64,000 nucleotides of DNA from Dryas octopetala (taxonomy: Eukaryota > Streptophyta > Magnoliopsida > Rosales > Rosaceae). The stretch is taken from NCBI GenBank assembly GCA_963921425.1, contig OY992836.1:19485614-19549613 (forward strand), given 5' to 3'. A program made the translations under genes and the position numbers. Below, in pieces: positions 33,591 through 44,988 of this stretch (positions within the stretch are counted from its first letter, which is position 1; each line of letters starts with the position of its first letter). Under the pieces are notes generated by a model, which was not told the origin of the DNA, did not search any database, and saw nothing but the letters and a program-made list of their open reading frames with translations.

Positions 33591-33600
33591 CTCATATATA

Positions 33601-34185
33601 TATATATATAATTATATATAGTAGCAGCCAATCTTTGTGCGCCTACATCACAACTAAACAAGAACAAATATCTATATATGTGAAGTGGCATGGGATTAGA
33701 TTCTTAGCCTAGAAGTCAAAGTGAGCTTGTCTCAGCTCAATCAACATGATGATTCCAAAAAAGATTACATAAAGGCCCTCCTCTGTGTGTGTACCCATCA
33801 GCATAACAACCCAACACTCTACCATTTAGTGCAGATCAGGCTGAAATCAACTTGGGTTCACACCACAAACTTATTACTTCTATGCAAATTGCAAATTGCA
33901 AACTGCTAGGTTTGTCTGTGCTTTACCGACTATCATAGTCCATAGACAGTCTGTCATACTCTAAAGTTTCCTCCACCGAAAGCCACAGTACCTTAGCACA
34001 AAGTTCTCCTACAGGAATAGAATAAAGTTGCAAAAGTGCAAACAAAGAATCAATCTCCCTACAAGCCTACATACAACTTTTCCTCTTAACCCATCTCCTT
34101 TTTTCATCTTTCTCTGCTCCAATCCCTTAAAAACAAACACAAACAGTTTCCTTCCCAACAAAGAAAGAAACTCACAACAGCAATA
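33601..34185 (+). promoter_or_regulatory. Upstream region of the ERD7-like gene
   Basis: Bounded on the left by the MULE target duplication. Most of it (33616-34185) is conserved in the truncated copy at 18614-19192. CT-rich 5' UTR-like sequence lies at 34076-34120. No single motif stands out. Confidence 0.55.
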
Positions 34186-35879
34186 ATGGGTTGCTTCAGT
34201 TTTCGCAGTTCCAAATCCAAAACCTCATCTCCCATGAAAGCACCACCCTATGAAAGTACTACTTTTCAACAATACCCAGAACCCAAGAATCTCCAGCAAC
34301 AAATCCTCCTACAAATCCCAGGATGCAGAGTCAACCTCATGGAAGAAGGAGAAACTGTGGAGCTCGCTAATGGCGAGTTCATTCTCGAGAACATCTTGGA
34401 CGGGAATATATCTCTGGCCACCATAATAAAGGTTGGTGAAGAGCTTCAGTGGCCTTTGACAAAAGATGAGCCTGTGGTGAAGCTTGATTCTCTGCACTAT
34501 CTCTTCTCTTTGCCCATGAAAGATGGTGACCCTCTGAGCTATGGTGTGACTTTTCCAGAGCAGTATGAAAGGAATTTGGGATTTCTGGACTCTTTTTTGA
34601 AAGAGCACTCGTGCTTTTCTGGCTTGACATCGACCAAGAATAAAGGGGTTGATTGGAAGGAGTATGCTCCGAGGATTGAAGACTATAACAATGTGTTAGC
34701 CAAAGCAATTGCAGGGGGGACTGGTCAGATTGTCAAGGGGATCTTCCTTTGTAGCAATGCTTACACCAATCAGGTCTGTTTTTGGCCTTATGAACACTAC
34801 AACATATATACTAGATTGCTTAGGAGCTTTATATTAATGCATCAATGAAATCCATTTCAAATTAATTTTCAGCTCAATCTTTGTCCAATTAATCTCTTGT
34901 AAACATCTAACAATAATTTTCATGATTTGGGAGAAGAGAACAGGTTCAAAAAGGAGGGGAAATGACATTGACTCGTACTGTTGAGGAGAAAAGTTCTGTC
35001 AAACAACCAGAACGTAATAGTAGCAAAAATTCTAGTGCCACAAAAAAGAGTGGCATGAACAAGAACTTGAAACGGTAGAGTTCCAAATTCCTACACAATT
35101 CTTTAGAATGTTTTGTGAGAGCATGAAAGGGTTTTAAGCATTTTTTGTTTTGCTATTTCAGTGTGAGAAAGTTGTCAAAGATGACATCAAAGATAAGCAA
35201 ATCTATGCTTGATGGGGTTGGCATTGTGACCGGATCAGTGGTGGGACCTGTGGTTAATTCCCAAGCAGGGAAGGCATTCATAGCTATGGTTCCAGGACAG
35301 GTCCTCTTGGCTTCACTTGATGCTATCAGTAAGTTCAGAATTCATACATTCTTTAATTACAGTGGCAAAGGATATAACATCAAATTTTACATATATAAAT
35401 GGTCCATTCTGAAAATTGCAGACAAGATTTTGGATGCTGCTGAAGTTGCGGAGAAACAAGCTCTTTCTGCTACCTCCGGTGCCGCAACTAGAATGGTCAG
35501 CCAGAGGTAATGACACATATATACGAGACATCAAACATGTCATGTGGGGTTACTGTCACGCAATAATATTTCATATATACAAAGTACAAACTAGAATGAA
35601 AATAGGACTTAAATTCCTTTATATTCTTGCATATAACTGATTGTTCCTTATGTAACTGGACTTGAATTCGTATTGTTTTTGAGCACCAGGTTTGGGGAAA
35701 GTGCAGGGGAGGCCACTGAGGATGTGTTTGCAACCGCAGGGCATTGTGCCAGCACAGCTTGGAACATCTTCAAAATAAGAAAGGCCATCAATCCAGCTTC
35801 ATCAGTCTCTACAGTAGGAGTGCTGAAGAATGCTGCAAAAAATAGAAGCAAAAGTTGTAGAAAAGCCAATGGAGATTAG
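34186..35879 (+). CDS. Senescence/dehydration-associated protein (ERD7-like, senescence domain)
   Basis: Five coding exons: 34186-34773, 34944-35074, 35162-35328, 35422-35506, 35690-35879; 386 residues with consistent phases. The N-terminus begins [12 protein letters not shown], with Gly2/Cys3 available for lipid modification. The N-terminal ERD7 module (about 45-195) includes [11 protein letters not shown] and [20 protein letters not shown] low-complexity basic linker encoded by exon 2 follows, then the senescence domain (about 240-355) with [19 protein letters not shown] and [17 protein letters not shown]. Arabidopsis ERD7 relatives are induced by dehydration, cold and senescence, and have been linked to membrane lipid remodelling; that role here is inferred from family. 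A truncated copy lies 15 kb upstream. Confidence 0.9.
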
Positions 35880-36373
35880 TGACTGTGCTATTGAATGGAG
35901 TTTCTGATAAAAATTAATGAGCAAATGTCCGTGCTCCTCTAGATTGACGAATCTAGTCTTCCTCTTGATTCTTGTCAAGATGTAAACTGATCTACTTGTA
36001 TTGAGTGTGTGGATTTCAAGTTCAAACTTTCTTCTTTTCTTTCTCTTGGACTCTTGATTATTATTTTTGTCTGATTTGGATTGATTGATAAGAGGAAGTG
36101 TATCCTTTTGACCTATCCCTAACATACTCTGAAAGACTGAAACTAAAGTGGTATCATGTAACTAAACAAGTAAAGCCGTACAACGCTGTTTAAACCTACG
36201 TATGAGTTACTACTTAATAGTTAATACTTATACTAATGTCGTTGAAATAACGACCACATGACACAAGTACAACAAAACAAACTACGTATCTTATAGCGTC
36301 GTCGCGTCAGCAACTACACCCTAACGTTGTTAAAGTAGACGCGCTACGCCGCAAGCAAGCAACGTTCTCTGCT
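35880..36373. other. Spacer between ERD7-like and RIT1 genes
   Basis: ERD7-like 3' UTR followed by a short promoter region for RIT1; no other feature recognised. Confidence 0.6.
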
Positions 36374-38874
36374 ATGGAAGACGATGACACAAAGCAGAGC
36401 ATTTACAGAGTGGCCAGGACCATAAAGCGGAAGGAGAACAGCCTCTACAACGCGCTCAGGTCGATCTACGAGGACTCAATCTTCGTCGGCGAGATCTCGC
36501 AGCTATGGCCCGACCTTCCTCTCCTCGCCAATCTCCGATGTGGCCTCTGGTACTCTCCCAACTTCCACTCCACATGTTATTTCAAATCCACCGACGGCCA
36601 CACCAATAATTGGTCCTTCAATACCTCCCGCCTCAACCTTCATGTCGCTCAACTTGCAGGTTTCTCCTCTTTTTTCTTTCCTTTTCTTCAACAAATTTCT
36701 GTATTGTTGACTTGTGATTGAATTGGGTTAGGACAGAAGGGTGGGTGTTTTATTGTGGATGCCACTCGCAGAGGGAAGCGCTTTCCGGACAGCATGTCCA
36801 AAACGATTCCCATTTGGACTTGCGTTTTGAATCGCTCCATTCGCAACCATTTCAACAAAATGCCTCAGAGTCCTATGTTAGATCAAGGGGTGAGAAATTT
36901 TTATGAAATGCATTCCTCTGCAAATTTCAAACTTGTCCTAATTGTTGAGATTATGTTTATGAGTCCTTAGCTGCTCTGTTGCTTCTAAACAGGAGTCGCA
37001 TACTTCTAATGAACATTCTCAAGATACAAAGCATGTCAATGTTGATTGGGATTGTTCCTTGCATCTTCCCCTTTGGGTTTCTTCAACAGAGAAAGCTTCT
37101 ATTGAGGAACGATTAGAAGAATGGACCCAACAATTGGATTCCAGTGGAGCTGATATTGCCTCTCTTGCATCTTGTTTGAAAAAGCCATTGCGCCCTCTAT
37201 GGATATCACAAAGAAGTGTCATTTGGTTGAATGAAGTTCCTGACCATGATTCCTGGGATTTCACACCCATCATTCTAGTCTCTGCCTCTTCCTCAAGTGG
37301 TGTTGTACAACACAGGACGAGTTCACAATTTAGTTGGAATTATATACCAGGAGCTGGTGATGATGAGGAAAGTTGGGCAAGGGGTTTAACACCTACCCTT
37401 TTCTGGAATCAGGCCTATGATATTATAAACATAGGGCCGGATTCGTGTAATCAGATGGTAGCTGATATTGTTGAAAAAGATAGGGTGTATCGCGCTCAAA
37501 GGGGGCAAAATTCTCCTCAGGTCACTGTCAAGGCCCCAAAGTCAGTAGCAAACTCGGTTCATTGTTTGCAGGATGAATCACTATTAGCTTTCGATGTCTC
37601 AAACATAAGTATTGGTCTAAGTTCTTCTGATGAAGAATGTGGTATGTCTTGGCTCGGTTCGACTAATCTTGCTGTAGGCTTCTCTCAAACTGGTATGCTG
37701 AATTAACAACTCTTATTCCACTTCATACAATCGAACCCTTCATTTTGGGCTGCATTCATATGTGCATGTGAATTTTACGGTCATCAGATGTAGGCAGGCT
37801 TGTTATATGTTCATGTTTTATCTGCTTCACTCTTTTGTTTCTCATTTCTATCTAGCTTTGATCAGCAGAATTATCTAATTATTAATTCATTAATTTGTCA
37901 TATTTTTCACATGGCTTACCCTACCTTTTTTGGTGCAGCTGCAGTGTCTAAAGTTGATTGCATATTAAATTGTGATCAGGAGTCTATCTCTGCCTCTTTT
38001 CTGAATTCTAAGGCATATATGCATCTTCCTATGGTGGTGAGTTCAAAACAATAATCGGATAACATTCTTATTTCCATTTTCATTGTGTATTTATTCCACT
38101 AACTTTCGATTACTGGACAGACGTCAAAGTTTGATCGCTTCTCCATATTACATAATCTCCCTTCTGCTGTGAACTTTGCAAAGTTGAATCTAAGCAAAGG
38201 GAAGACACTTCTAATTTGTTGCCAAAATGGTAAAGACTTCTCAGCTCTTGCCTAGTTGAATTCCATTTTGAGTGGAAATGAAATCATTCCATTGTGCATT
38301 ACAAAGCATTTTAAATTTTAATTAAGCTCAGTTGTTTCATACTATAGGATTTCAAGCACTCACAGTTTTGTAGAATTATTATACTAATTACATTATATGA
38401 CTTAAAGCTGGAGAATAAAATTGAATGAATTTTATTTTTTTTATTCTTTGGCCAGCCTTACATGACATTATGTGTGCTAATATGTTCCAAAAATCCTCTG
38501 CTTCTAGGGGAAGATATCAGTGTATGCGTCTGTCTGGCAATCTTGACATCATTATTTGATGATGGAGGTATACCTTCTTACATTGCTCACAATTTCTTCC
38601 AATTCAATTAGAATTTAATGATTTTCCTTATGTTCTCTTTGTGCTGTGTGTGTGAATGTACAAATTTTTTCATGATTCATCGAATTTTGTTTTAGGAACC
38701 TTTGATGGTGGAAACTTGTTCAGGGAGACATGCATTACTAAATTGGAAATGCGGAGAAGACTCATAGTTATCTGTAAATATGTAGTAAATGCGAGGCCAT
38801 CTAGAGGAAATCTGAGGCAGGTTTTCAATTTTCTTAGTGGTGGAAGAGATGGTTCGGGGAACAGGCCTATTTAA
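36374..38874 (+). CDS. RIT1: tRNA A64/G64-2'-O-ribosylphosphate transferase (Rit1 family)
   Basis: Rit1 attaches a phosphoribosyl group to the 2'-OH of nucleotide 64 of initiator methionine tRNA, keeping it out of translation elongation. Seven coding exons: 36374-36659, 36732-36889, 36993-37692, 37939-38036, 38121-38229, 38508-38567, 38696-38874; 529 residues, all phases consistent. N-terminal domain features include LRSIYEDS, LPLLANLRCGLWY and FKSTDGHTNNW; then FIVDATRRGKRFPDSMSKT and IPIWTCVLNR, characteristic of this family; a central segment with LYISxRS-type PLWISQRS and the C-terminal Rit1 domain with LLICCQNGEDISVCVCLAIL, resembling a DUSP-like P-loop, and NARPSRGNLRQVFNFL near the end. 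Length agrees with the yeast and plant proteins. Located in cytosol or nucleus by family. Confidence 0.93.
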
Positions 38875-38969
38875 TTTCGTCTGACCTCACAGAATTAGTT
38901 GCTCGAATAAATTATGAAGGCTCTGTGCCGAAATTCCTTTCCCGGCTATGACAGCAAGCGTAGCTTAAT

Positions 38970-39065
38970 GAACAATATTTGGGTCACCCCTTGGGGGTAC
39001 CTCAAGGTCACCCCACCCTCTCAAATTTTGATTTTGGCAATGCCGGCGTGACCCAAGTATTGTTC
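38970..39065. mobile_element. 96-bp miniature inverted-repeat element with 9-bp TSD
   Basis: The left end GAACAATATTTGGGTCAC pairs with the right end, whose reverse complement is GAACAATACTTGGGTCAC (one mismatch in 18). The flanking direct repeat TAGCTTAAT is exact (38961-38969, 39066-39074). A 9-bp duplication suggests the Mutator superfamily. It lies about 100 bp after the RIT1 stop, probably in its 3' UTR. Confidence 0.88.
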
Positions 39066-39074
39066 TAGCTTAAT

Positions 39075-39706
39075 AAGCTGGTTGGTGTATTTTGTTGTAA
39101 TCTTGAGAGAGAAAACTGAGGCATCGAAATGTACAAATGAGCAAGCATTGTGACAAAGGAAGAAAACTTAGAGAAGAAAAAAGTTTTGAGGCATCGATCT
39201 AGTGGGAAGAGTTGCATTCATTATTTGCATTTCAAATTCATATATATGCATTCTTTTGTACTCCTGTAGTCCTGTGTGCATTCTTCATAAACTGATAATA
39301 CATCATCCATGACAGAACTGAGTTGGAACTCAATGTCAAGTATACCATTTATAGCTTATTTTGAATGAAAAATCAATGATTAATAAGAAGCACACTATTT
39401 ATTCACTTGGTATACAAGTCAGTATCCTTTTAACTATTAAATTTTTGTCTAAAGGCTTTCCAGCTGGTACCAGTCGGCCCGATGTAAAGGCTTTAGTGGG
39501 TGAGCTTGACAGCATTCATTCTTTTGCTTTGCCATAATTAGAAATTCTTGCATGGATTGAAGTATAATAACAAAGAGACAATCCTGTATTGGCCCTAGCC
39601 CATCCACCGTGGGCCCTTGGCCCATTAATTATACCTCTACTTTATAAACTTATGTATCTGTGAAGACTGTACGTGAAGATGGAAAATAGAAGAAAATGAG
39701 TGCCAA
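39075..39706. other. Intergenic, nothing recognised
   Basis: Remaining RIT1 3' flank and AT-rich DNA without a gene. Confidence 0.5.
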
Positions 39707-39716
39707 CTTCTATTTT

Positions 39717-40203
39717 GGTTTTATTGCACAAATGTCATCCAGACTTTGAGGTTTGTGGGTAAATGTTATCTAATCTTTTAATTGCGACAATTTGCTATCC
39801 AATGTTTCAAAACTGTGCAAATTTGTCATCTGCTGTTATATTTTCTGTTAAATTAGAATATTCTGTTAAATCTGAATTTTAAATAAATTTTTTATTTAAA
39901 TATATTTAAAAATACAAAAAAAAAATCCAAAATTAATATTTTATAAACTTTGAATAAAAAAAAGTTTTCTTCTCCACCCAGCATCATCAAACAAAAAAGT
40001 ACCCAAAATTATATTATATTTTATATATTTATTAAATATTTTTTAGATAAATTGACAAAAATACCCTTAATTTTAAGGGGTGAATGGATGAAATTAACGG
40101 CATATGACAAATTTGTACAATTTTAAAAGATTAATTGTCACAATTAAAAAATTGAATGGCATTTACACATAAATCTCAAAGCCTGAATAACATTTGTACC
40201 GAC
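39717..40203. mobile_element. 487-bp MITE with long inverted ends and 10-bp TSD
   Basis: Arms of about 80 bp are imperfect reverse complements: the left has CAAATGTCATCCAGACTTTG, and the right, read in reverse, CAAATGTTATTCAGGCTTTG. The flanks share CTTCTATTTT (39707-39716, 40204-40213), a 10-bp duplication fitting a Mutator-like MITE. The interior is AT-rich and non-coding. Confidence 0.75.
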
Positions 40204-40213
40204 CTTCTATTTT

Positions 40214-41791
40214 ATATATGTACTTGATGTGATGGAAGGCCTGGCTTTCATTTTCAAGTGCAAAATAATGGAGCTATATATCTCCTCTTTCTCTAGCATT
40301 CGTCATCTTTCAATTTTTCTTTTTCGTTCTGTGTCGTCATCTTTGCATTTTCATCATGGAGGTCCCTCCTCATCCCTACTACATACAACTAATAATCATG
40401 ATGCCTCTGCCAATCACTCAGCGCTAAGCCTAACATTTATCTTCTAATCAACTTCTTTTTATCCTATAACGCTGACCATAAAAATTTGCGGACTGAAATT
40501 AAAGAGTGTAGGGCCAACCTCTTTTCTAAATCCCACTTTATAAGTTAATCTATAAATTTCATTTTCTTAGCTTCTTGTAAAAATTATGTTCTTGTGATTG
40601 GTTTGTTAATGATGTTTATGATTTGATTATGACATTCATATTTGATAGCATACATACGTATGAAATATATTTGGTTTTTTTATTATTATTATTTTAAGAA
40701 AACTCACAGGAACGAAGTCATACTTCTAGGGCTAGGCTAGGCTAAGCCTTCAATCTTCATAGCTCCATGTTTTGGACTATGTTAAAATCATGTCATATTG
40801 AAGATCTCAAATCACATATCAATCTTTTTGTAGTCATTTTAAAATTAAATTATTCCTTTTCTAATGAATTCATACAAATAAGTTAATTTATGAAAAAATT
40901 AATCTATTTCTCAGTCTTTCATGTACGTTGTTTGTCATGTTAATATTTATAAAAAAATGTCATCAAATTAAACTGAATATAAACTACACATTCAATTAAG
41001 AACTAACTTAATAAATAATCTAAACATACTTTAATTGCCTCTTCGCCACAAAGACAAAGCACACTTGTTGTGGTCCTGTAGAACCAAAGCCACCAAGCAG
41101 CCGAAGCAAAACCTAGTTTTTTTTGCAAACCCATTAATTGCCTGGAAAAAGTCACGTGCCATTAAATACATAAAAACAATTAATTGTCTTGTTAAGTACT
41201 TAAGTGCAGTTTAATTGATGTTAACCATGATGACCTTTTAACGAACCCACCAACAGAATAAAAGGACGACATATATACATAAAAACTCGGAATCGCAAGG
41301 CAGAGTCGTAGATAGTCAGATACTACGGCTACTGTGATTCCATTCCCCAAGTTTTATATTATTAACTCAGAGTGGGAGAGATTCAAACATTCTCATGGAT
41401 TGCCTAAAAAGCAGCGAATAATGAATTAATGAGTCGGCTTCAAATTTGGCCTACCTTGCCCAATGCCCATTATAATTTAAAATTACCAATTAACTTTTTA
41501 ATCATGGAAGGCCTACTAGATTAGACAGAAGTCACAGAACCATAAACCATTCTTAATTAATCTCCATTTTGGCACATGATTCATATGATTCTTACAAAAA
41601 AAACATCTTATAATTAATGAACATACATTAATACTCTCATTTATATGTATTGAAAGCAAAAAGTTTAGAATTAATGTTGGCAAATGGCATGAGCTAGCTT
41701 TTGCAAGATGAGGAATGTTATTTACCTTCTCTAATTTACCTTCTTCACCAACCTTTTTATTTATTATTCTCATTTCGCAATGTCAATTAAT
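40214..41791. other. Intergenic, no gene recognised
   Basis: AT-rich DNA. The 72-codon open frame at 40229-40447 has no splice context or family resemblance and I do not call it. Confidence 0.5.
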
Positions 41792-42027
41792 GATCGGAAT
41801 CGTTCATTTTTTAAATCCAACTATAAAGATTATTTCTGCAAAAAATCAAACAAATCGAAAATCGTTTGATTATGTAATTGTAATCAAATAAACAGACGGT
41901 TTTAATGACAATTTGATTCATCATTTGTTTATTTGATAATAATTAAATAATCAAACGATTTTCGATTTAGTTGATTTTTTACAGAGATGATCTCAAACAA
42001 TTATCTAAAAAATAAACGGTTTTGATC
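41792..42027. mobile_element. Foldback MITE-like inverted repeat, 236 bp
   Basis: Left arm from GATCGGAATCGTTCATTT pairs with the right arm read in reverse, GATCAAAACCGTTTATTT; the most conserved part is AAATCGAAAATCGTTTGATTA in both arms. The arms are about 90 bp each around a short centre. It shares the GCAAAAAAT...AAATCG pattern with the element at 61224. Confidence 0.6.
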
Positions 42028-43833
42028 ATGAAAATATACTGTAAAATGAAAATAATAAAGAAGAATATCAGTAAAAAAGAAAGTAAATTTGAGAAGATGA
42101 ATAGCATTCCACTTTGAGATTCACTATTTTTGACACCATTTATCGAAAGATGAGCTTTTGAGATCAATAATAATTAATGACCATATGTATGTAAAGGATT
42201 AACTATCTGTTAATTGTTATATATAGGTGAAGCCGTGAAGGTGGGCCAAGAAAATGATACCTCCACATTGTCTGACAAATGTTATTGTTTATTAAGTCCA
42301 CTAATTCAAATTAATTATATAGTTAATTATTGTTATAGGTATATTCCCCCCTATTATTACATAACCTCAGATTGCGCCGAGAAAGCCGGGACCTTCAACA
42401 TTGATCTCTCTGCAGTTAAGTTAATTATGATCGAAGGCTAAGATCAGTTATATATGTTGATTTTGCACGTGTGAAAGCTAACTTGTTGTGTTCCTACATA
42501 TACAATAGAATACAAATTTCAGATAATTTTTCAAACGGGATCAATCAAGTACCCAATTAATTAATGCCACATGTCAATCTGAGAATTAGATTCAGATTAA
42601 TTGGAAGGCTTGCAAAGATTATAAGATGCTTCTGTCCACTCTGAAGAATCATATCAAAATTCCCATGCATATTCTCCCTCTGCAAAAATAAGTAATATAT
42701 AAATACACACAACATTTATCACACATTGCACATGATACATGCGTATGCCTTACAACAATAAGCAAATGACATCCAAGGACCCAGGATTAATGCAACTAAT
42801 TAACTTTTAGCTAATTCACCAACTTCATTATTAATAACTTATAGCTAAAAAATGGTGGAGTATTACTTTTTTAATATTCCTAAAATCGTATTACATTTTT
42901 TATATACCAAAATGGTATAAGGACGATCAGAATGGACGGCAGAGAGATCTCGAATATATCTCCTATGGAGATCATGTCATATATCTAAAACAAACTCGAT
43001 CGTTGGTGATAATGATGATGCAAGTCTGTATATGATGGATCATGGGGCCGGGAATATATATCTATATATCTGCTGATCTAATTAGGTTATATAGATACAA
43101 TACAATAGCCAAAGGGGAACATCCATCTGTTATGTATGTACGTGTGCAAAGGAAGATTCTTGGTCACTTAATATATGGACCTAATAATTTGGGCTCTCTA
43201 TGAATGACTATTCAGACAAAAAAAAAAAATATAGGGATCTAATTGGATGAAAAAGGAAGCCAAATCATCTACAGGTCATCATACAAATAAAGTCGATTGA
43301 TTTATAGCTAAATTAAGTATGCATTAATTGAAGAACGACTTTGCTTTTGAGTTTTCAGACTATGTTCATCTAGCTAGTATATACTAATATTAATATGTCT
43401 TTCAAACTTTAAATAAGTGATTAATTCGTATACCAAATAGATCAAACCCCTTGTCCATGTATGTAGGTTAGCCTACCAACATGCATGGTCATGTTGAGCT
43501 TTTTAATTTGTTCTTTAAATGTTGGACATTTGAATATACTAGAAAAATAAAAAGAACAAGAGAAATAATCTAAAAATATAAGGGAACTATATATGTCGTA
43601 CGTCGATCTTTGAGAGAGGAGAGTAGAGTCCACCACACAAAAATACAGCTAAGGACATGGATTGGTGATCGACAGGATATATATAAGATCATGGCATGAA
43701 GATCACCCCAACTAATTAATTAACAAATAGGGAGGAATATGCTATGGAAAAAATTAAGAAAAAGAAAAGAAGAAGAAAGTTCCCCATTTATCTACCATAT
43801 CATGCATAATATTCTAGCAATCAATCAATTAAA
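42028..43833. other. Intergenic, no gene recognised
   Basis: AT-rich, with no coding, RNA or clear repeat signal. Confidence 0.5.
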
Positions 43834-43880
43834 GGTGCTTTTGTTGTTTGGCCAAAAAAAAAAAAAGGGTGCTTTTGTTG
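43834..43880 (+). mobile_element. Micro-insertion with poly(A) and 13-bp direct repeats
   Basis: GGTGCTTTTGTTG occurs at 43834-43846 and 43868-43880. Between them is a 21-base insert made of TTTGGCC plus a run of A ending in G. The layout matches target-primed retroposition of a severely 5'-truncated RNA. Confidence 0.65.
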
Positions 43881-43993
43881 CATTTATTTAACAAAATAAA
43901 ATTGGTTTTGCATTGTGTATATCAATTTAATGAAGATTCGTTAATTTAATTAACAATTCACATTCATAATTGATATAAAAAAAAAAAAAAAAA

Positions 43994-44090
43994 CATTTTG
44001 GTGTATAAATATTTATACACCAAAATGTAGTTTTTTGATCATATTTTGTGTCATGCATATATTAATATACGCATAACACAAAATATGATC
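43994..44090. repeat. Two adjacent palindromes
   Basis: 43994-44027 is a perfect 34-base palindrome centred on TATAAATATTTATA, with arms CATTTTGGTGTATAAAT. 44037-44090 is a second, near-perfect one with arms beginning GATCATATTTTGTGT around a TATATTAATATA centre. An A-run precedes them. No gene is involved. Confidence 0.85.
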
Positions 44091-44418
44091 ATGCATATAT
44101 AATATTAGAGTAATGTTAAGGGTAACAAATTCTTTACGCCATAACATTTTTGTTTGTATTAACTTGTAAAGGTCAATTTTTACAAGTTACTAGCTTAGCC
44201 TGCGAGGGCAGTAACGTAATTTTAAGTTGTATATAACTTTTATAAATCAAACTAATATTATATATGTGCGACTGCTAAACCTGAGAAAGCAGAGCTATTG
44301 TTGTCAAATTGAGTCTCGTCTCTTTCTATTCGTAGAATACTACAAAGGCTTGCGCAGTTGCGCAAGATGGAATGGCCACAGCCAATGGGAGCCAAGGTTC
44401 AGACTATGCCATGTGTTT
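44091..44418. other. ABCB distal upstream region, no gene seen
   Basis: AT-rich DNA upstream of the transporter; nothing specific recognised. Confidence 0.45.
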
Positions 44419-44475
44419 AAGAACAACATTAATGTTCTTGGCCAAAAAAAAAAACAAAAAAGAACAACATTAATG
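44419..44475 (+). mobile_element. Micro-insertion with poly(A) and 16-bp direct repeats
   Basis: AAGAACAACATTAATG occurs at 44419-44434 and 44460-44475. The 25-base insert between them is TTCTTGGCC followed by an A-rich tail. It has the same TTGGCCAAAA core as the insert at 43847. Confidence 0.7.
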
Positions 44476-44988
44476 AAATAATTAATAAATTAATAATGAT
44501 TAAGAAAAAGCTAGCGGACCAAAACGACATGTGTTGAAAGTAACCCTCACACACAGACAGGTCACACCACCATATATAATTAACTAAACTAAACCTTGTT
44601 GAACAAAAAGCTAGATTGGTGGAACAAAAACAAAAGGCAGGTGATTGGCCAGTGGGCAGTGGTCATAGTCAACTTTGTTGAACACTGGTCCAAAAATGGG
44701 TTACCCTTTGGTCTCATGCTCTTGAAAGTGATAGCCACCATGAGTATCTTTAACAGCCCACATAAAAAGCTCATGACAATAAAGGGTTGCTTCATAGAAA
44801 TTCACTTGCTAGCTAGCTACTCACTTTGCTATATATATTAAAATTTCTATATATGTGCCTATCACTTCTTTGTATTCTTTATTTTATGCATCTACTTTTT
44901 CTCTTCTTCTCCTTCTGATTCTTGAAATACATATATGTGCAATCTGACCAGTATTTTGGACTCAGGGTTTTTGAGCTAGAATTGCAAA

